This document shows, piece after piece, positions 8,449 to 19,760 of a stretch of 64,000 bases of DNA. A program made the position numbers and the translations under genes. Origin of the DNA: Pyropia yezoensis. Lineage: Eukaryota > Rhodophyta > Bangiophyceae > Bangiales > Bangiaceae. How positions within the stretch are numbered: position 1 is the stretch's first letter; each line of letters begins with the position of its first letter. The notes below the pieces were generated by a model, which was given only the letters and a program-made list of their open reading frames with translations, did not search any database and had not been told where the DNA came from. The DNA lies in assembly GCA_009829735.1 (NCBI GenBank), contig CM020618.1:32588894-32652893 (forward strand). Direction: 5' to 3'.

Positions 8449-11400
8449 TTACAGTAGACGTCGTCGCCTCATGTAAGGCATGAGTAGTTGGCGGGGTATA
8501 TTCGCCGCCTGTTCCCAGGTGGGTGAATCGTATCCGACCCACATAACCTTGACGTACCAGCGTCCTGGTAGGTCCGGGTCGGTGTGTCCGACCACGCTCT
8601 CTACTTGGTATGGAATCCCATCCGGTCCCACCGGGTCATCTGACCGGTGGGTTGTAAGAGCTTCATGTAGCAACCCAGCCGGTACCGGCTGAGGCTGTTC
8701 CGGCATCGGAGCAGGTGTGACGTCATTCATGCTGATGCGTTGAATCTCCGTATCGGAGTGTAAGATAACAGAGTGGTCATCTCTGTGGAGGATCTGGTAC
8801 GGTCCCTTGACCGGTTGCATAAGCTTGTTCCCTCGGAACTTCTGGTGTCTGATATAAACCCAGTCACCTGTTACCAGGGTTGCGTTGCGCACCCGTAGTC
8901 GGGCGTCGAAGTTCTTCTTGTATCGAAGTTGTGTTCTGTCAAGGGCACCCTTGAGCTTAGGAATCATCCACGATAGCTTGGCCAACCAAGCTAGGTGGAT
9001 GCGTTCGGCGGGTCGGCCCTTCGGTGTATCATACCGAGTGCACCTGCCTGGCGGCAGCGTCAGGTTACCGACGCCTAGTGGCATGACCCATTCCAGTGGG
9101 GCGATGTTGGTACTCCGATGTGGCCTGGCATTGTATGCCAGGGTGAGTACGGACAGAAGCCTGTCCCAAGTGTTCGTGTGCTCTGCCACGTAGCACTGTA
9201 GCATCTTGACGATGGTGCGGTTGAACCGCTCCACCTGCCCGTTGGACTGCGGGTGGTAGTCGGATGCCCGACGTGGTTCGATACCGAACATGCCCAGGAC
9301 CTTAGTGCAGAATGCCGACGTAAGGTTTGCTCCGTTATCGGAGAGGAGTTGCTTCATGACTCCGTATGCACTGATCCAGTGGTCAACCACTGCGTTCATA
9401 ATCGTGTATGCCGTATCATTCGGGATGGCTGCCGCTCGTGACAGCTTGGTGAATCGGTCAGACATGACCAGGATGTACCTGTTCCCTTCTTCCGTTACCG
9501 GAAGTGGCCCGAGTATGTCGATAGCGACTTGCTCGTTGGGCCCATCGGGTGGGAATAGCTTCATGGCAGACGCCTGCCTATGTAGACTCATGCGGTTACG
9601 CGCACAGGGGTGGCATCCCCTTACGTGGTCGACCACGTCGACGGCCATTGCTGGCCAGTAGAAGAACCTTCGCATTGCTGCGAACATACGTGAACCCCCC
9701 GGGTGTCCGGCTGTAGGGTTCTCATGTTCTCGTTCCATGACGGCTTGCCGTAAGGACACGGGAACCACGACTTGATGTCGTCCATCGGCGGGTGCCCGCC
9801 GGTATATGAGTCCGTCTTCGTTCTCGGAGAAGATGCCGGCCGTACCGGCCAGGAGGTTAGCACGATGACGTCTACAGTCATCGTCGTTGGCCTGTGCCTC
9901 GCGGAAGTCCGCGAGGGTCAATGGGCACGCAAGGTGTGCCATGGTATGGTCAGCCATACCCTGGGTAGCATTACCCACCATGCACACCGGTACCACCGGG
10001 ATGTCCTCGTCCACCGGGCGGGTATCCCCGCTCGGGGTGTCGAGTCGAGACAACGCGTCTCCGAGGTGGTGGGTTGACCCAGCCTTATACACCGTGCGGT
10101 AGTCGTGCTCGGCCATCTTCAGCCTCCATCGGGCTAGCCTCCCATGGCTATCGGAATCCTTGTCACCAAGGTTGAGGAGCCATCGTAGGGGTTCGTGGTC
10201 GGACCTCACGATGAACCTGGAGCCCTCCAGGTATGGACGGAGCAGTTGCACTGCCCATATAACTCCGAGGCATTCACGCTCGGTGGCACTATAGTTCCGC
10301 TCAGCCGGGTTGAGTGTCCGGCTGAAGTACCCTACCGGACGTAGGTCCGGGATAACGTTGTCGGTACCTATCAACGTCTCTCCCTGTAACAGGGTGCATC
10401 CCACTTGTGTATCACACGCATCGACATCGATGACGAAGGTACCCCGTCTATGCGGTAACGCAAGGACGGGTGGGGCTAGTAGGGCTCGCTTCAGCGACTC
10501 GAATGCCTCCTCTTCGCTAGGCGAAGGGGGTTGGAGTACCTTGGGTAAGGTACTGCTCGTAAGAACCGTTAACGGTTTAGCTATCCGAGCGAAGTCCTTG
10601 ACGAACCGTCGGTATACATTGCACATTCCCAGGAAGCTCTTGAGCTGCGTCTGGGTGTTAGGGAACCGGGCATCCCGGAGTGCCCGGGTATTGGCTTCGA
10701 GTACCCCTAGTTTACCAGGGGTTATCTGGTGGCCCAGATATTCGACCGTCTGTTGGAAGAAGGCGCACTTCTTCCGACGCAGGGTTACCCCGGCGTTCCT
10801 CAAGAGGGTGAGTACCTCGTCAACATGTTGTACATGGTCATCCATGTTACGCGAGAAGACGATGACGTCATCGAGGTACACTAGGCAGTTACGCCACTTC
10901 ACCCCCGACAGTATGATGTCGATAGCCCGCTGGAATGTAGCGGGGGCGTTGGACAATCCGAAGGGCATCCTTAGGAACTCGTACACGCCACTGTGACAGA
11001 CGAATGCCGTCTTGGGGATATCCTCGTCCGCCACCGGGATCTGCCAGTATCCGGCGTTGCAGTCGATGGTGGTAAACACCGTAGCCTCCCCCAGGGAGTC
11101 GATGCATTCATCCATCCTTGGTAAAGGGTATGAGTCCTTCTTGGTAACCAAGTTGAGGCGTCGATAATCGATGCAAAACCGAGGGGTTTGATCCTTCTTC
11201 GGCACAATAACGACTGGGGCACCCCATTCCGACATCGAAGGTCGGATCACCTTAGCTTCACTCATCCTCTTCACTTCTCCATCAACGATCTCTCGTTGCA
11301 TAGGTCCCGCTCGGTGCGGTTGTGAGCGGGCGGGTCGTGCGCCTGGTACCAGGTCTATACGATGTTGGGTTGCCCCAATGGTCCCCAAGGCCCCGCCTGT

Positions 11401-12615
11401 CCACATAACGTCATGCTTTCTTAGCATCCGTCGTACCCCTTCGGCTACCGAAGGGTGAAGGTGGTCGAGGTCAGCCTCGGCCAGTGCCATCAAGGCCTCT
11501 TGGTCCTTTGGCGGCAGGTCCGCCGGCGCCGCCGATGGGTTAGGCTTCCCGTCATCGGGTTGCTGTCGCTCGGTGGTCTCGGCGACCGCCAGTACTTCAA
11601 GTGGTTCCACTTGACCTTCCTTATCAGGGGTAAGGATATCTCCTTCGTAGAGTTCGGCAATCCCGAGGATAGTTCCCTTCGGGAGGGTGACTGCCTTACG
11701 GCGGTAGTTCGCCATCACTAGGAGGGACGACCCTCCTGCTGGGAGGTCTATGAGACCGTTGGCCATGGTCAACCCATGGCGCTTGTACGTCCGTAGGTTG
11801 GACTGGACTCTGCAGATGCCTGCGAGGTCGCAGTTAACCGGGAGGACTGTCTCTGACAACGGCTCAAAGCGAGTTCGCTTGGCCAATCGAAGTGTCTTCG
11901 GCTCGACGCTTGCGTACACCTCAGCCACGTTAACGTGGCTTCCTTGTAGCGTCAGATCCCTGACGATAGCCGTGTGTCCTCGCTTCGTCCCGTCGGCTTC
12001 TTGAAGCTCGACGGTCCTCCGGCCTGGCCGGATTGCATCAACGTGAACGTTGATGAAGGTGCACCCCAGTATGCAGGGCACCGATAGCGTTTCACATACC
12101 AGGAAGTCAACTTCCGTGGTAAGATCCCCGATGGTAACCCGCAGCGACATCGCTGCGGTCGTACGAATGAGTCGACCATTCGCGTCCTTGATGGTGGGTC
12201 CCCGAGTCACTCTGACTCGTGGAAGCCACTTGTCCGGGAGGGTATCCTTCCGGATAAGGTTGGGTCCAGCCCCTGTATCCAGTACAGGGTAGTACGATCG
12301 TGTCGACTGGGGGTCAACCCCCAGTGTGGCTGATACCTTGAAGTTCTCCAAGGTAAACAACACATGTCCTACACCGATATCCGGTGTAGCTCGGGCATCC
12401 TGAACAGGGCCCTTGTCTGGTTCAACGTGACGGGGCTTCCCGTCCTCTCCTCCCAACCTTGGAGGTTGGTCATCAATCCCCTGACGCCGTGTCGTCGGGG
12501 CCGGAAGGTGTACCCGGGGGTTGATGCGGCGTCGGCTCAACCGCGCTCTCCGTGGGGCTTTCCCCGCGGTACTCCGGGGTGGCTTGCTTGGGTAACCCCA
12601 GCGCCCCCCGGTCAT
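8449..12615 (-). CDS. pol: Element B pol polyprotein: protease, RT, RNase H, integrase, chromodomain
   Basis: The frame of 1388 residues looks whole. The order of domains is that of Ty3/gypsy: aspartic protease LDTGA near residue 112, reverse transcriptase with FCIDYRRLN and the catalytic YLDD near 580, RNase H with VIDVDACD near 730 and SDHEPLRW, a His/Cys integrase zinc finger (GHPGGSRMF ... CHPCARN) near 970–1000, and the integrase core with DNGAN near 1095 and HPQSNGQVERFN. A chromodomain closes the protein (WYVKVMWVGYDSPTWEQA). It starts a few bases beyond the gag stop in a different frame. Ty3-type elements commonly make Gag-Pol by ribosomal frameshifting, which is likely but unproven here. 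The upstream limit of the translated frame is uncertain. Confidence 0.95.
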   Translation of the reverse strand: MTGGRWGYPSKPPRSTAGKAPRRARLSRRRINPRVHLPAPTTRRQGIDDQPPRLGGEDGKPRHVEPDKGPVQDARATPDIGVGHVLFTLENFKVSATLGVDPQSTRSYYPVLDTGAGPNLIRKDTLPDKWLPRVRVTRGPTIKDANGRLIRTTAAMSLRVTIGDLTTEVDFLVCETLSVPCILGCTFINVHVDAIRPGRRTVELQEADGTKRGHTAIVRDLTLQGSHVNVAEVYASVEPKTLRLAKRTRFEPLSETVLPVNCDLAGICRVQSNLRTYKRHGLTMANGLIDLPAGGSSLLVMANYRRKAVTLPKGTILGIAELYEGDILTPDKEGQVEPLEVLAVAETTERQQPDDGKPNPSAAPADLPPKDQEALMALAEADLDHLHPSVAEGVRRMLRKHDVMWTGGALGTIGATQHRIDLVPGARPARSQPHRAGPMQREIVDGEVKRMSEAKVIRPSMSEWGAPVVIVPKKDQTPRFCIDYRRLNLVTKKDSYPLPRMDECIDSLGEATVFTTIDCNAGYWQIPVADEDIPKTAFVCHSGVYEFLRMPFGLSNAPATFQRAIDIILSGVKWRNCLVYLDDVIVFSRNMDDHVQHVDEVLTLLRNAGVTLRRKKCAFFQQTVEYLGHQITPGKLGVLEANTRALRDARFPNTQTQLKSFLGMCNVYRRFVKDFARIAKPLTVLTSSTLPKVLQPPSPSEEEAFESLKRALLAPPVLALPHRRGTFVIDVDACDTQVGCTLLQGETLIGTDNVIPDLRPVGYFSRTLNPAERNYSATERECLGVIWAVQLLRPYLEGSRFIVRSDHEPLRWLLNLGDKDSDSHGRLARWRLKMAEHDYRTVYKAGSTHHLGDALSRLDTPSGDTRPVDEDIPVVPVCMVGNATQGMADHTMAHLACPLTLADFREAQANDDDCRRHRANLLAGTAGIFSENEDGLIYRRAPADGRHQVVVPVSLRQAVMEREHENPTAGHPGGSRMFAAMRRFFYWPAMAVDVVDHVRGCHPCARNRMSLHRQASAMKLFPPDGPNEQVAIDILGPLPVTEEGNRYILVMSDRFTKLSRAAAIPNDTAYTIMNAVVDHWISAYGVMKQLLSDNGANLTSAFCTKVLGMFGIEPRRASDYHPQSNGQVERFNRTIVKMLQCYVAEHTNTWDRLLSVLTLAYNARPHRSTNIAPLEWVMPLGVGNLTLPPGRCTRYDTPKGRPAERIHLAWLAKLSWMIPKLKGALDRTQLRYKKNFDARLRVRNATLVTGDWVYIRHQKFRGNKLMQPVKGPYQILHRDDHSVILHSDTEIQRISMNDVTPAPMPEQPQPVPAGLLHEALTTHRSDDPVGPDGIPYQVESVVGHTDPDLPGRWYVKVMWVGYDSPTWEQAANIPRQLLMPYMRRRRLL

Positions 12616-12623
12616 CCTTCCTC

Positions 12624-14805
12624 TTACTCGTTTCCCGCCCTTGGTAGGGTGCTGTCCGCCGGGACATCCGGCTGAGGAGGTGCCCCCTCGACGGCCAGTA
12701 CTCCCCCTGGAGCTGGCTGCCTACCCGGTGCGGGTCCGGGTGCTCGGGCGGGATATCCCCCAGTAGATGCCTTGCGTTGCGCCGCTGCCCGCCGAGACTC
12801 CTCGGGGATGAGTGGGCAGGAAGACACCCAGTGCTGGGGATCCCCACACAACATACACCCGGACGTGCCGGTCCCCCCTTGAGTTCGCATCGGGGTAGCC
12901 CCGTAGCTACGGTTGCCTCCCTCGGGCGCCCGAGTGCCTGCTCCCTGGTAGGCCTTGGGTCCTTGGGTCAACCGGAACATGGATTCCCCCAACCGGTTGG
13001 GTCGGCCCGCAATCTGCGGAGGTGCCTCCGTGCGCACCGCCCATGTTGGCAAGGGTTGGTGAGGGTTACCCGTCACCGGGGAGTACCCCGTAGTCCGCAC
13101 ATACGGGACGCGCCGTCCCGTGCCTTCGTTGACCTGGAACTGGGTTCCAGCCGGGGCGATGTACGCTACCGTACCATGTTCATCAATCACCGGCGTCGCC
13201 GGTAGCAACAGGTGGCCCTGTTGGTCGACTAGAGGGTCATCCTCACCAATAGGGGTATGTTCGGTCGCCACCAGTACTGGTGCGGCCTTACGTTCCACCT
13301 TCTCTTGCCTCGGTACCGGGGTAAGACTGGGCTTGCCTCCCTCACCCTTGGGCTTCGGGGCCAAGGCACACTCCGGGTGTAGAACCCGGTAGGCGTCCCC
13401 TAGGGACTTGCACATATGCATCAGTCGACTGAAGTTCGTCCGTGCCGTGTTGGCGCCCCGTGCGGATATCCGCACGTAGTTGGGTACTCCTGCGAACAGG
13501 ATGGCCCGTAGCTCCCCTTCTCCGAGGAGCTTCCCCAGCTCGTAGTCGAGCTCTTGGATCCGGCGTCCAAACATCTCCTCATCCTCCCAGGACTGGGCGG
13601 TGGCAGTGCGAAGGGCCCGATAGTGGTCCTCGCACTTGTCCTCACTGAGGTAGCTGCTCAGCAGCTCCTTCAATATCCCACGGTAATCCATGGGGGTGGC
13701 CGCGACCCTCATTCCCGGCATCGGGGATGCCTGGCGAAGAATGCCTCGCACCCGTCATCAACAAAGAACGGGAGGAGCTCCAGAGCCAGCCCCTCGTTAA
13801 CGAGCGCCTTGTCTGCGGCTGCCTTGAAGCTAGTCAAGAAGCCGATGACTGCCAACGGGCGTCCGTTCGGCCCCCCGAACATAGGGACTCCCTTCATAAG
13901 GGTCTGCATAGAGCGGATCGCCCGATGCGACGTATTACGCATCGATTCCGATACGGTGGTAGAGCGGTCCTCCAAACGATAACGTTCCGGAGTAAGAACC
14001 GACCGGAAGACCTCGTTGACGATCTCCGTGTCAGCGTCCTGGATATCCAGTCGCTTAGCCAGTTGATGAGCGAACTCATCGGACTCCATCCGCTTCAGTA
14101 GGCTCGCAGTTACCTGCGCGGTCATAGCTTCCACCACTGAAGATGGTACTTCAGGCGTCGGCACCTCGGGAACCCGAGTTGCCTGGCCTCCTTCGTCGTG
14201 GGGTACTGCGAGAGGGTACCTCCTCCCCCAATAACCGACTCTCCCCCGGCGTACGTATCCGCCGGGTCGTGTCCGCGGAGTCCGCTTCGGGTGCTCCGAG
14301 CGTATCGCTCCGTGTGACTCCGTTCCAACTCTGCCGACGAGTCGGACCCATACCCCATTGTGTCCGGGGGTTGTCCAGGAGTAGCAACACCGGGGTTGAC
14401 CCTGGTGGACTCCGAAAGTAGTCCGGCCGGTTCGAACCGTACCGGTGTGGGAGGAACACGACGGGGTCCCGTCGTGTGCCGTGTTGACATCAACACTGCC
14501 ATTGCGTCCTCCGTCCGATCTTGACGGGCGTCGAGCCCGGAAAACCGGGCCTCGATGCGGGCCAATGATGCCATCAGGGAATCCCCTGGTGAAGGAGGCG
14601 GCGGAGTGAGGTCGGTCGACGACAGTTGAGGCGGGCCCCCGCCTCCTGCCGTCCGAGCCGTGCCAAACGTCGATCCGGCACCGGAAAGCATTGGCGTCTC
14701 AATGTTATCGATCGGGTTCCCGATCCCGGTTCCCGTAGTCACCTCCGGGGTCGGCGTCGACGCCGATCCGTCATCTTGAACGTTCCCCGTCTCTTGGGTA
14801 GACAT
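12624..14805 (-). pseudogene. gag: Element B gag
   Basis: The region corresponds along its whole length to the 727-residue gag of element C. It has an N-terminal Ser/Thr/Pro/Gly-rich part, a helical capsid-like centre (YRGILKELLSSYLSEDK, EMFGRRIQELDYELGKLL) and a C-terminal CCHC zinc knuckle (CMLCGDPQHWVSSC). It is broken, with about two breaks. Since element C is otherwise nearly identical, some breaks may be sequencing errors. The ATG at 14805 is preferred over an upstream GTG. Confidence 0.85.
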
Positions 14806-15030
14806 GGTCACAATCAGTCAACCGACGTATCAATCACCACGAACAAGAGAGCGAGGGGGTAGATTGGGGAGAGTAACAGTAGATCACAGTCACAGGTAAA
14901 ATCTCAACACAATCGATCAGGTCGCAACACCACGAGTACAAGAAAAGGACCAGATCCCTATCCGTGTGCCAGGGCCGAAGACGGCGTCACCACAAGGGTG
15001 ACGGAAACCCGTCCCCTGCTGCTCCACCAA
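14806..15030 (-). other. 5' leader of element B with primer-binding site
   Basis: About 225 bp between the 5' LTR and gag. The primer site is TGGTGGAGCAG (minus strand, 15029–15019), one base after the LTR. It begins with the TGG that pairs with a tRNA CCA end. It does not resemble the initiator-Met site (TGGTATCAGAG) that I expect in many plant elements. The tRNA could not be assigned. Confidence 0.65.
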
Positions 15031-15393
15031 TGTAGCACAATAGGAATCCGTCGCACGTCCACTCTCAGGGAACACTCACCAAGGGGGATCGGCACCAACG
15101 TCACCGGGAGGCCAAGGTTGCTGTCCTTGGAGCGCAAGCCACGGGACCAAGATGGGAGCCCAAATGGGAGGGGTTTGTTGTTCTACCTTGGCCGGCGGTG
15201 GATTCGCCACCGGCCCCCTCGTTATAAACCCTCGGAGACACTACTAACTACCCTCCACCCCAAGATGCAAGTCCCTCTGGTCATACGTAACTTATAGATA
15301 CCGTGACCAGTACGAACTATCAAATTGAAAGTTAAGGGTTAGAAGTAGCCCCCCTGATATTAGGGTCACAATACGGACAACCATATTGCTACA
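15031..15393 (-). repeat. LTR of element B (5' LTR on the minus strand), 363 bp
   Basis: It has the same TG...CA ends as 4573–4935 and ends exactly at the start of the N gap. Confidence 0.95.
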
Positions 15394-15893
15394 NNNNNNN
15401 NNNNNNNNNNNNNNNNNNNNNNNNNNNNNNNNNNNNNNNNNNNNNNNNNNNNNNNNNNNNNNNNNNNNNNNNNNNNNNNNNNNNNNNNNNNNNNNNNNNN
15501 NNNNNNNNNNNNNNNNNNNNNNNNNNNNNNNNNNNNNNNNNNNNNNNNNNNNNNNNNNNNNNNNNNNNNNNNNNNNNNNNNNNNNNNNNNNNNNNNNNNN
15601 NNNNNNNNNNNNNNNNNNNNNNNNNNNNNNNNNNNNNNNNNNNNNNNNNNNNNNNNNNNNNNNNNNNNNNNNNNNNNNNNNNNNNNNNNNNNNNNNNNNN
15701 NNNNNNNNNNNNNNNNNNNNNNNNNNNNNNNNNNNNNNNNNNNNNNNNNNNNNNNNNNNNNNNNNNNNNNNNNNNNNNNNNNNNNNNNNNNNNNNNNNNN
15801 NNNNNNNNNNNNNNNNNNNNNNNNNNNNNNNNNNNNNNNNNNNNNNNNNNNNNNNNNNNNNNNNNNNNNNNNNNNNNNNNNNNNNNNNNNNNN
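15394..15893. other. Assembly gap of exactly 500 N
   Basis: The gap begins at the last base of one LTR and ends three bases into the next. A round 500 suggests a placeholder of unknown true size. Open frames that cross it are meaningless. Confidence 0.98.
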
Positions 15894-16252
15894 AGCACAA
15901 TAGGAATCCGTCGCACGTCCACTCTCAGGGAACACTCACCAAGGGGGATCGGCACCAACGTCACCGGGAGGCCAAGGTTGCTGTCCTTGGAGCGCAAGCC
16001 ACGGGACCAAGATGGGAGCCCAAATGGGAGGGGTTTGTTGTTCTACCTTGGCCGGCGGTGGATTCGCCACCGGCCCCCTCGTTATAAACCCTCGGAGACA
16101 CTACTAACTACCCTCCACCCCAAGATGCAAGTCCCTCTGGTCATACGTAACTTATAGATACCGTGACCAGTACGAACTATCAAATTGAAAGTTAAGGGTT
16201 AGAAGTAGCCCCCTGATATTAGGGTCACAATACGGACAACCATATTGCTACA
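15894..16252 (-). repeat. LTR of element C (3' LTR on the minus strand)
   Basis: Same sequence as the LTRs of B apart from one base of length in a C run. The first three bases fall inside the N gap. A polypurine tract follows at 16253–16265. Confidence 0.93.
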
Positions 16253-16265
16253 TATCCCCCCCTTA

Positions 16266-16840
16266 GATTCGGCCCGTCCTCGGGTCGAGTTGCATTCGGG
16301 GTACCGAATGTAAGTGGGTCGCGTGACCGTTTACCCGTCGGGTGGGGCTTTGCGCCCCGTCGCGACAGACACCCCTTTTCGAGGTTGTCTCAGGGGGGTG
16401 CCCCCCTTTGCGTGGTACACACACACGATCCGTTTTCCGGACCGTTAAATTCCCGATGCGGGTTGCTGTTCACGCCCCCCCTTTCCGAGGGGTGGTGCAA
16501 GCGGATCCGCCACCAGGTGCCTGGTGGTAGGGGGGCCCTCTCTCGTGTGGACGATTGAGTGGGGGGCGGGGCTGCCCGCGTTGCGTGGGGGGCGGTTGGG
16601 GGTGACCCCCTTTACTTACCCCGTGTGTGGGTGTGGCCCCGTCCCGCCCAGGTGCCTGGGTGGAGCGCGGTCGTAGCCCCGTGGGGCGCGGGTCGACCCG
16701 CGTGCCTGCGGCGCTTCTCGTGGCCGTTTGTGGTCATAAGCGCGGGTGCCTGCGCTTCCCTGGCTCGTCCCGGTTATCCCACCGTACCGGGTTGTAGCCG
16801 TCGACGGCTTGTGGGCGCGGGGGACTCCGCACCCGTTATC
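16266..16840 (+). other. Non-coding leader upstream of the antisense region of element C
   Basis: Counterpart of 4950–5522 in B. No gene is supported. Confidence 0.4.
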
Positions 16841-19282
16841 ATGTCCTATCCCCAGGTGCTTGAAGAGGAGGAAGACCTCCTGATCGGGGAGGAGATGGAG
16901 GACGACGCGCCTGTCGGTCCCGACGCCGCGCGTTACGGGGTGAGCTCGTCTGACGACGACGGGCCTACGGTGTCCGTCCGTCTGTCGGCCGGAGGACTGT
17001 CGTCCGTGTGCAGCGGCACGACGGTGCCGTCGGCCGGAGGTCAACCCGGCGGTCAACCGCGCGTGGCGGCTTCTACCCCCTCTCTGCCGGCTGCCCGGAT
17101 GGAGCCTGGTGCCGGTGCCGGCTCACCGCAGGTACCTCAAGATGGTCCGCCCTGCGGCGGAGGTGGCGACCCGCAGCCGACTCCGGCTGGTCAAGGTGGT
17201 CCGGGGGTCCGGGCGGTGACTCCTCGAGGCGGTCCCGACGTTGACGCGGGTGGTGGTGGCGGTGCGACACCCGGTGCGGTGGGTCAAGACGGTGCGGGTG
17301 TCCGCACGGCCGGGGCCCCGGCTCCGGAGGCTGTCCAAGTGCCTTCCACTTCCGAGGCGGGGGCTACGCCGACGGGTGGTGCCGGCGCCGGGTACCATAC
17401 CTGCGGTGCCGCGGGTGTCGAGCGGTCAAGACGCTCCCTCTCCCATGGCGGTTGACACCGGGGTTACTCCGGGCGGGCGCCCGCCCTTCTTCTTCCTCCT
17501 CGGCCTCGTCCATCTCCGACGTCGGCCCCTCTGCCGGTGTGCGTCCCCCGGCGCCCCCGATTCTCCTGGTCCTGCCCGGGTTGCCCCGTTGGGTGGCGGC
17601 GTCGCCGTGGCGGCGGGTCAACCCGCCATGTCGGTGTCCGACTTGGTGGCTCGGGTTCGAGGCCTCACGGTGCAAGAGTCGATGGAGTCCGATGGGCGTA
17701 TGCGGGTGGACTTCCACCTGGTGCATCCCCGTGGAGAATCCTCCCGGCGCGTCAAGGTGGACCCGTGCTGGGAGCGGGAGTTGGTGCGGCTGGTCAACCA
17801 GCCGAACGCGGTCCGGGTGGAACACCATTGGATCCTGAGTCAGCCGGACGACCGGCATGCGCAGCTCTGGCGCACCCGGGTGGGACGGGGTGAGGTCTAC
17901 CTCGACCCCAACTTCGGGGTCTGCGACTTGATTGCCCCCGCGTTGCCGCGGGAGATTGACTACCCGGCTAGTGCTCGGGGATTGCGGCGGCGGCGGAGCC
18001 GGTTGCGTTTGGGGAGACGGTGAGCCGTACCGGTCGGTATCCCGACTTTGACTACTACCCGGGGTACCCCCGTATTTGTCGTTGACGGCTCTCTACCGCC
18101 CATGGCGGGTTGAAGTCGGCGTCGAGTTGGCGACGTAACCATGGTGTCATGGCCGATGCGTTCCGCACGGATATAACGTGTGCGTTGCAGACCGGCAACG
18201 GTCGTGCTCCGGTATACACTCCCGTGCGCCCGCCGCTATGGCAGGAGGGGTGGGAACCCGCCCCTGCTTTCCGGTTTGACACCGGCTCCTGCCTTCGCTA
18301 CTTCGGGAGTGTGTTGGCCTCGCGACCGGTCCACCCGTTGCAGGGTACCTTCACCCTTGAGGTTACCTTCGGGCAGGCTTCATCCTTCTTGCTGTCCGTC
18401 CGCCGGCAGGGTCGTCTGTTTCATCTTCCGACGGGTGTCCGTCGGCACATCGCGCAGTTGGGCGTGGATCTGATAGCCGCCAAGACCGGGTTGGCCCGGG
18501 AGTTCGAAGCCCTGCTGGCTGTTCACGATGCCGTGAACTGGGCTGGGGTGTTGGCCCTTCCCCCGTACCGGGACCCGCAGGCTGGGGCTTCCCCCTTGCC
18601 TCGTCACTCGTTGCGTGTCCGGCGTACTCAGCCGGGTGAGCCCAGTTGCCATGGGTGGGCATCCACCGAGGCTGTTGCTGACCTGGGTATTCCCATGGTT
18701 ATCCATGACCCTCTTCAGGTCCTTGCTCCGTGGTTCGGCAACCCGATGCCGGCGGCGGTAGGCCGTCGTCCCCGAGAGTGGGGCTCTGTGGGTGGGGAGC
18801 GTGCGGTGTCCCGTCGTCGGGCGGAGTACCGCCGTGGTTACGGTGGAGCCCCTTCGGTAGGGTCCTACCGGGCCTCGTATCAGGTGCCACCGGCTCCGGT
18901 GGTAGCCGTGTCGGCTCCTGTGGCTCCTCTGGCTGCGCCAGTGTCACCTCCCGCCCCTGTCCTACATGACGGGGGTCCCCGTCTCTGGTATGAAGGCGTT
19001 GACGCCCTTGTTACCCGCGCAATGCGTGGGGGTCTCTCTGTTAGCTGGGGGGATATCCCCCCAGGTGCTGCGCTGGTTGGGTCAGCGCGTTGCTTCGGTG
19101 GCGTGCTGGACCGCCTCCAGAAAGCTCTGGAGGACGTGGAGGCTGGCCGCAGCACCCTCGTCCAGCTATGCACCGAGGTAACTCGGGTGGTCGACCGTCG
19201 TGACGTTGCCGACCGGTGGAGCACGGAGGTCTACGCGCTTACGCGTGAGTGGCCTCCCTCGGGCAGTGGGTCTACCCACTGA
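16841..19282 (+). pseudogene. Antisense region of element C
   Basis: It matches the antisense gene of element B over its whole length, from the ATG at 16841 to the same C-terminal end. It is broken, with several breaks, all apparently of the small length-change type. The second half keeps the core motifs PLWQEGW, YFGSV and LFHLP. Because gag and pol next to it are open, either the antisense product is not needed in cis or the breaks are consensus errors in G/C runs. Confidence 0.8.
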
Positions 19283-19760
19283 GGAGTGCTATTGTTTGTG
19301 CGGGAGAGGGCCCCGGCAACCCTTATGGTAGCCGGGTAGTAGTGAGTATAAACTCATCCCCTTTGGGGGCATTGCTTGCCTCTGTTTGCTGCCCTGGGGA
19401 GTACCCCTTCTGGCGCAGTGGTGCCTTGCCTCCCGTCCAACTTCTTCCGGTAGGTTCATGCTTGGGGAGGTCATCCTCCCTCACTTGGTGTCTTGGCTTG
19501 GGGAGGTCATCCTCCCGTGTAAGCTCCCTAGTTACTTCGATATTATCGGAGTTAGCCTTTACCTTTAAGTTAACTTATTAAGGTTCAGGTTTTACTTAGT
19601 TACCTAAGCTTAGCTCTACTTAGTTACCTAAGCTTGGTTCGACTTAGAAACCTAAGTCTGATTTGACTTAGAAACCTAAGTCTGCCGTAACCCTGTCACA
19701 CCCTACTAAGTAGGTATAAGCCTCACCCCCCAACAGCCGAAGTCGGTGTCGGTTGGGTTG
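19283..19760. other. Convergent gap of element C with the hairpin pair and 24-bp repeats
   Basis: Same content as 7971–8448. The four 24-bp units lie at 19593–19688. Confidence 0.6.

Larger units (their letters stand above)
4573..15393 (-). mobile_element. Element B: full-length Ty3/gypsy chromovirus-type retrotransposon with antisense gene
   Basis: Read on the minus strand the order is 5' LTR (15393–15031), primer site, gag, pol (protease, RT, RNase H, integrase, chromodomain), a convergent antisense gene (5523–7970, plus strand), polypurine tract and 3' LTR (4935–4573). The two LTRs are 363 bp and show no difference by eye, so the insertion is very young. The pol and antisense frames are open. 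The gag is broken, with about two breaks. Total length is about 10.8 kb. It lies inside element E. Confidence 0.92.

Noticed and set aside
15292-16087. Frames running through the N gap
   Set aside because: They consist mainly of undetermined bases.
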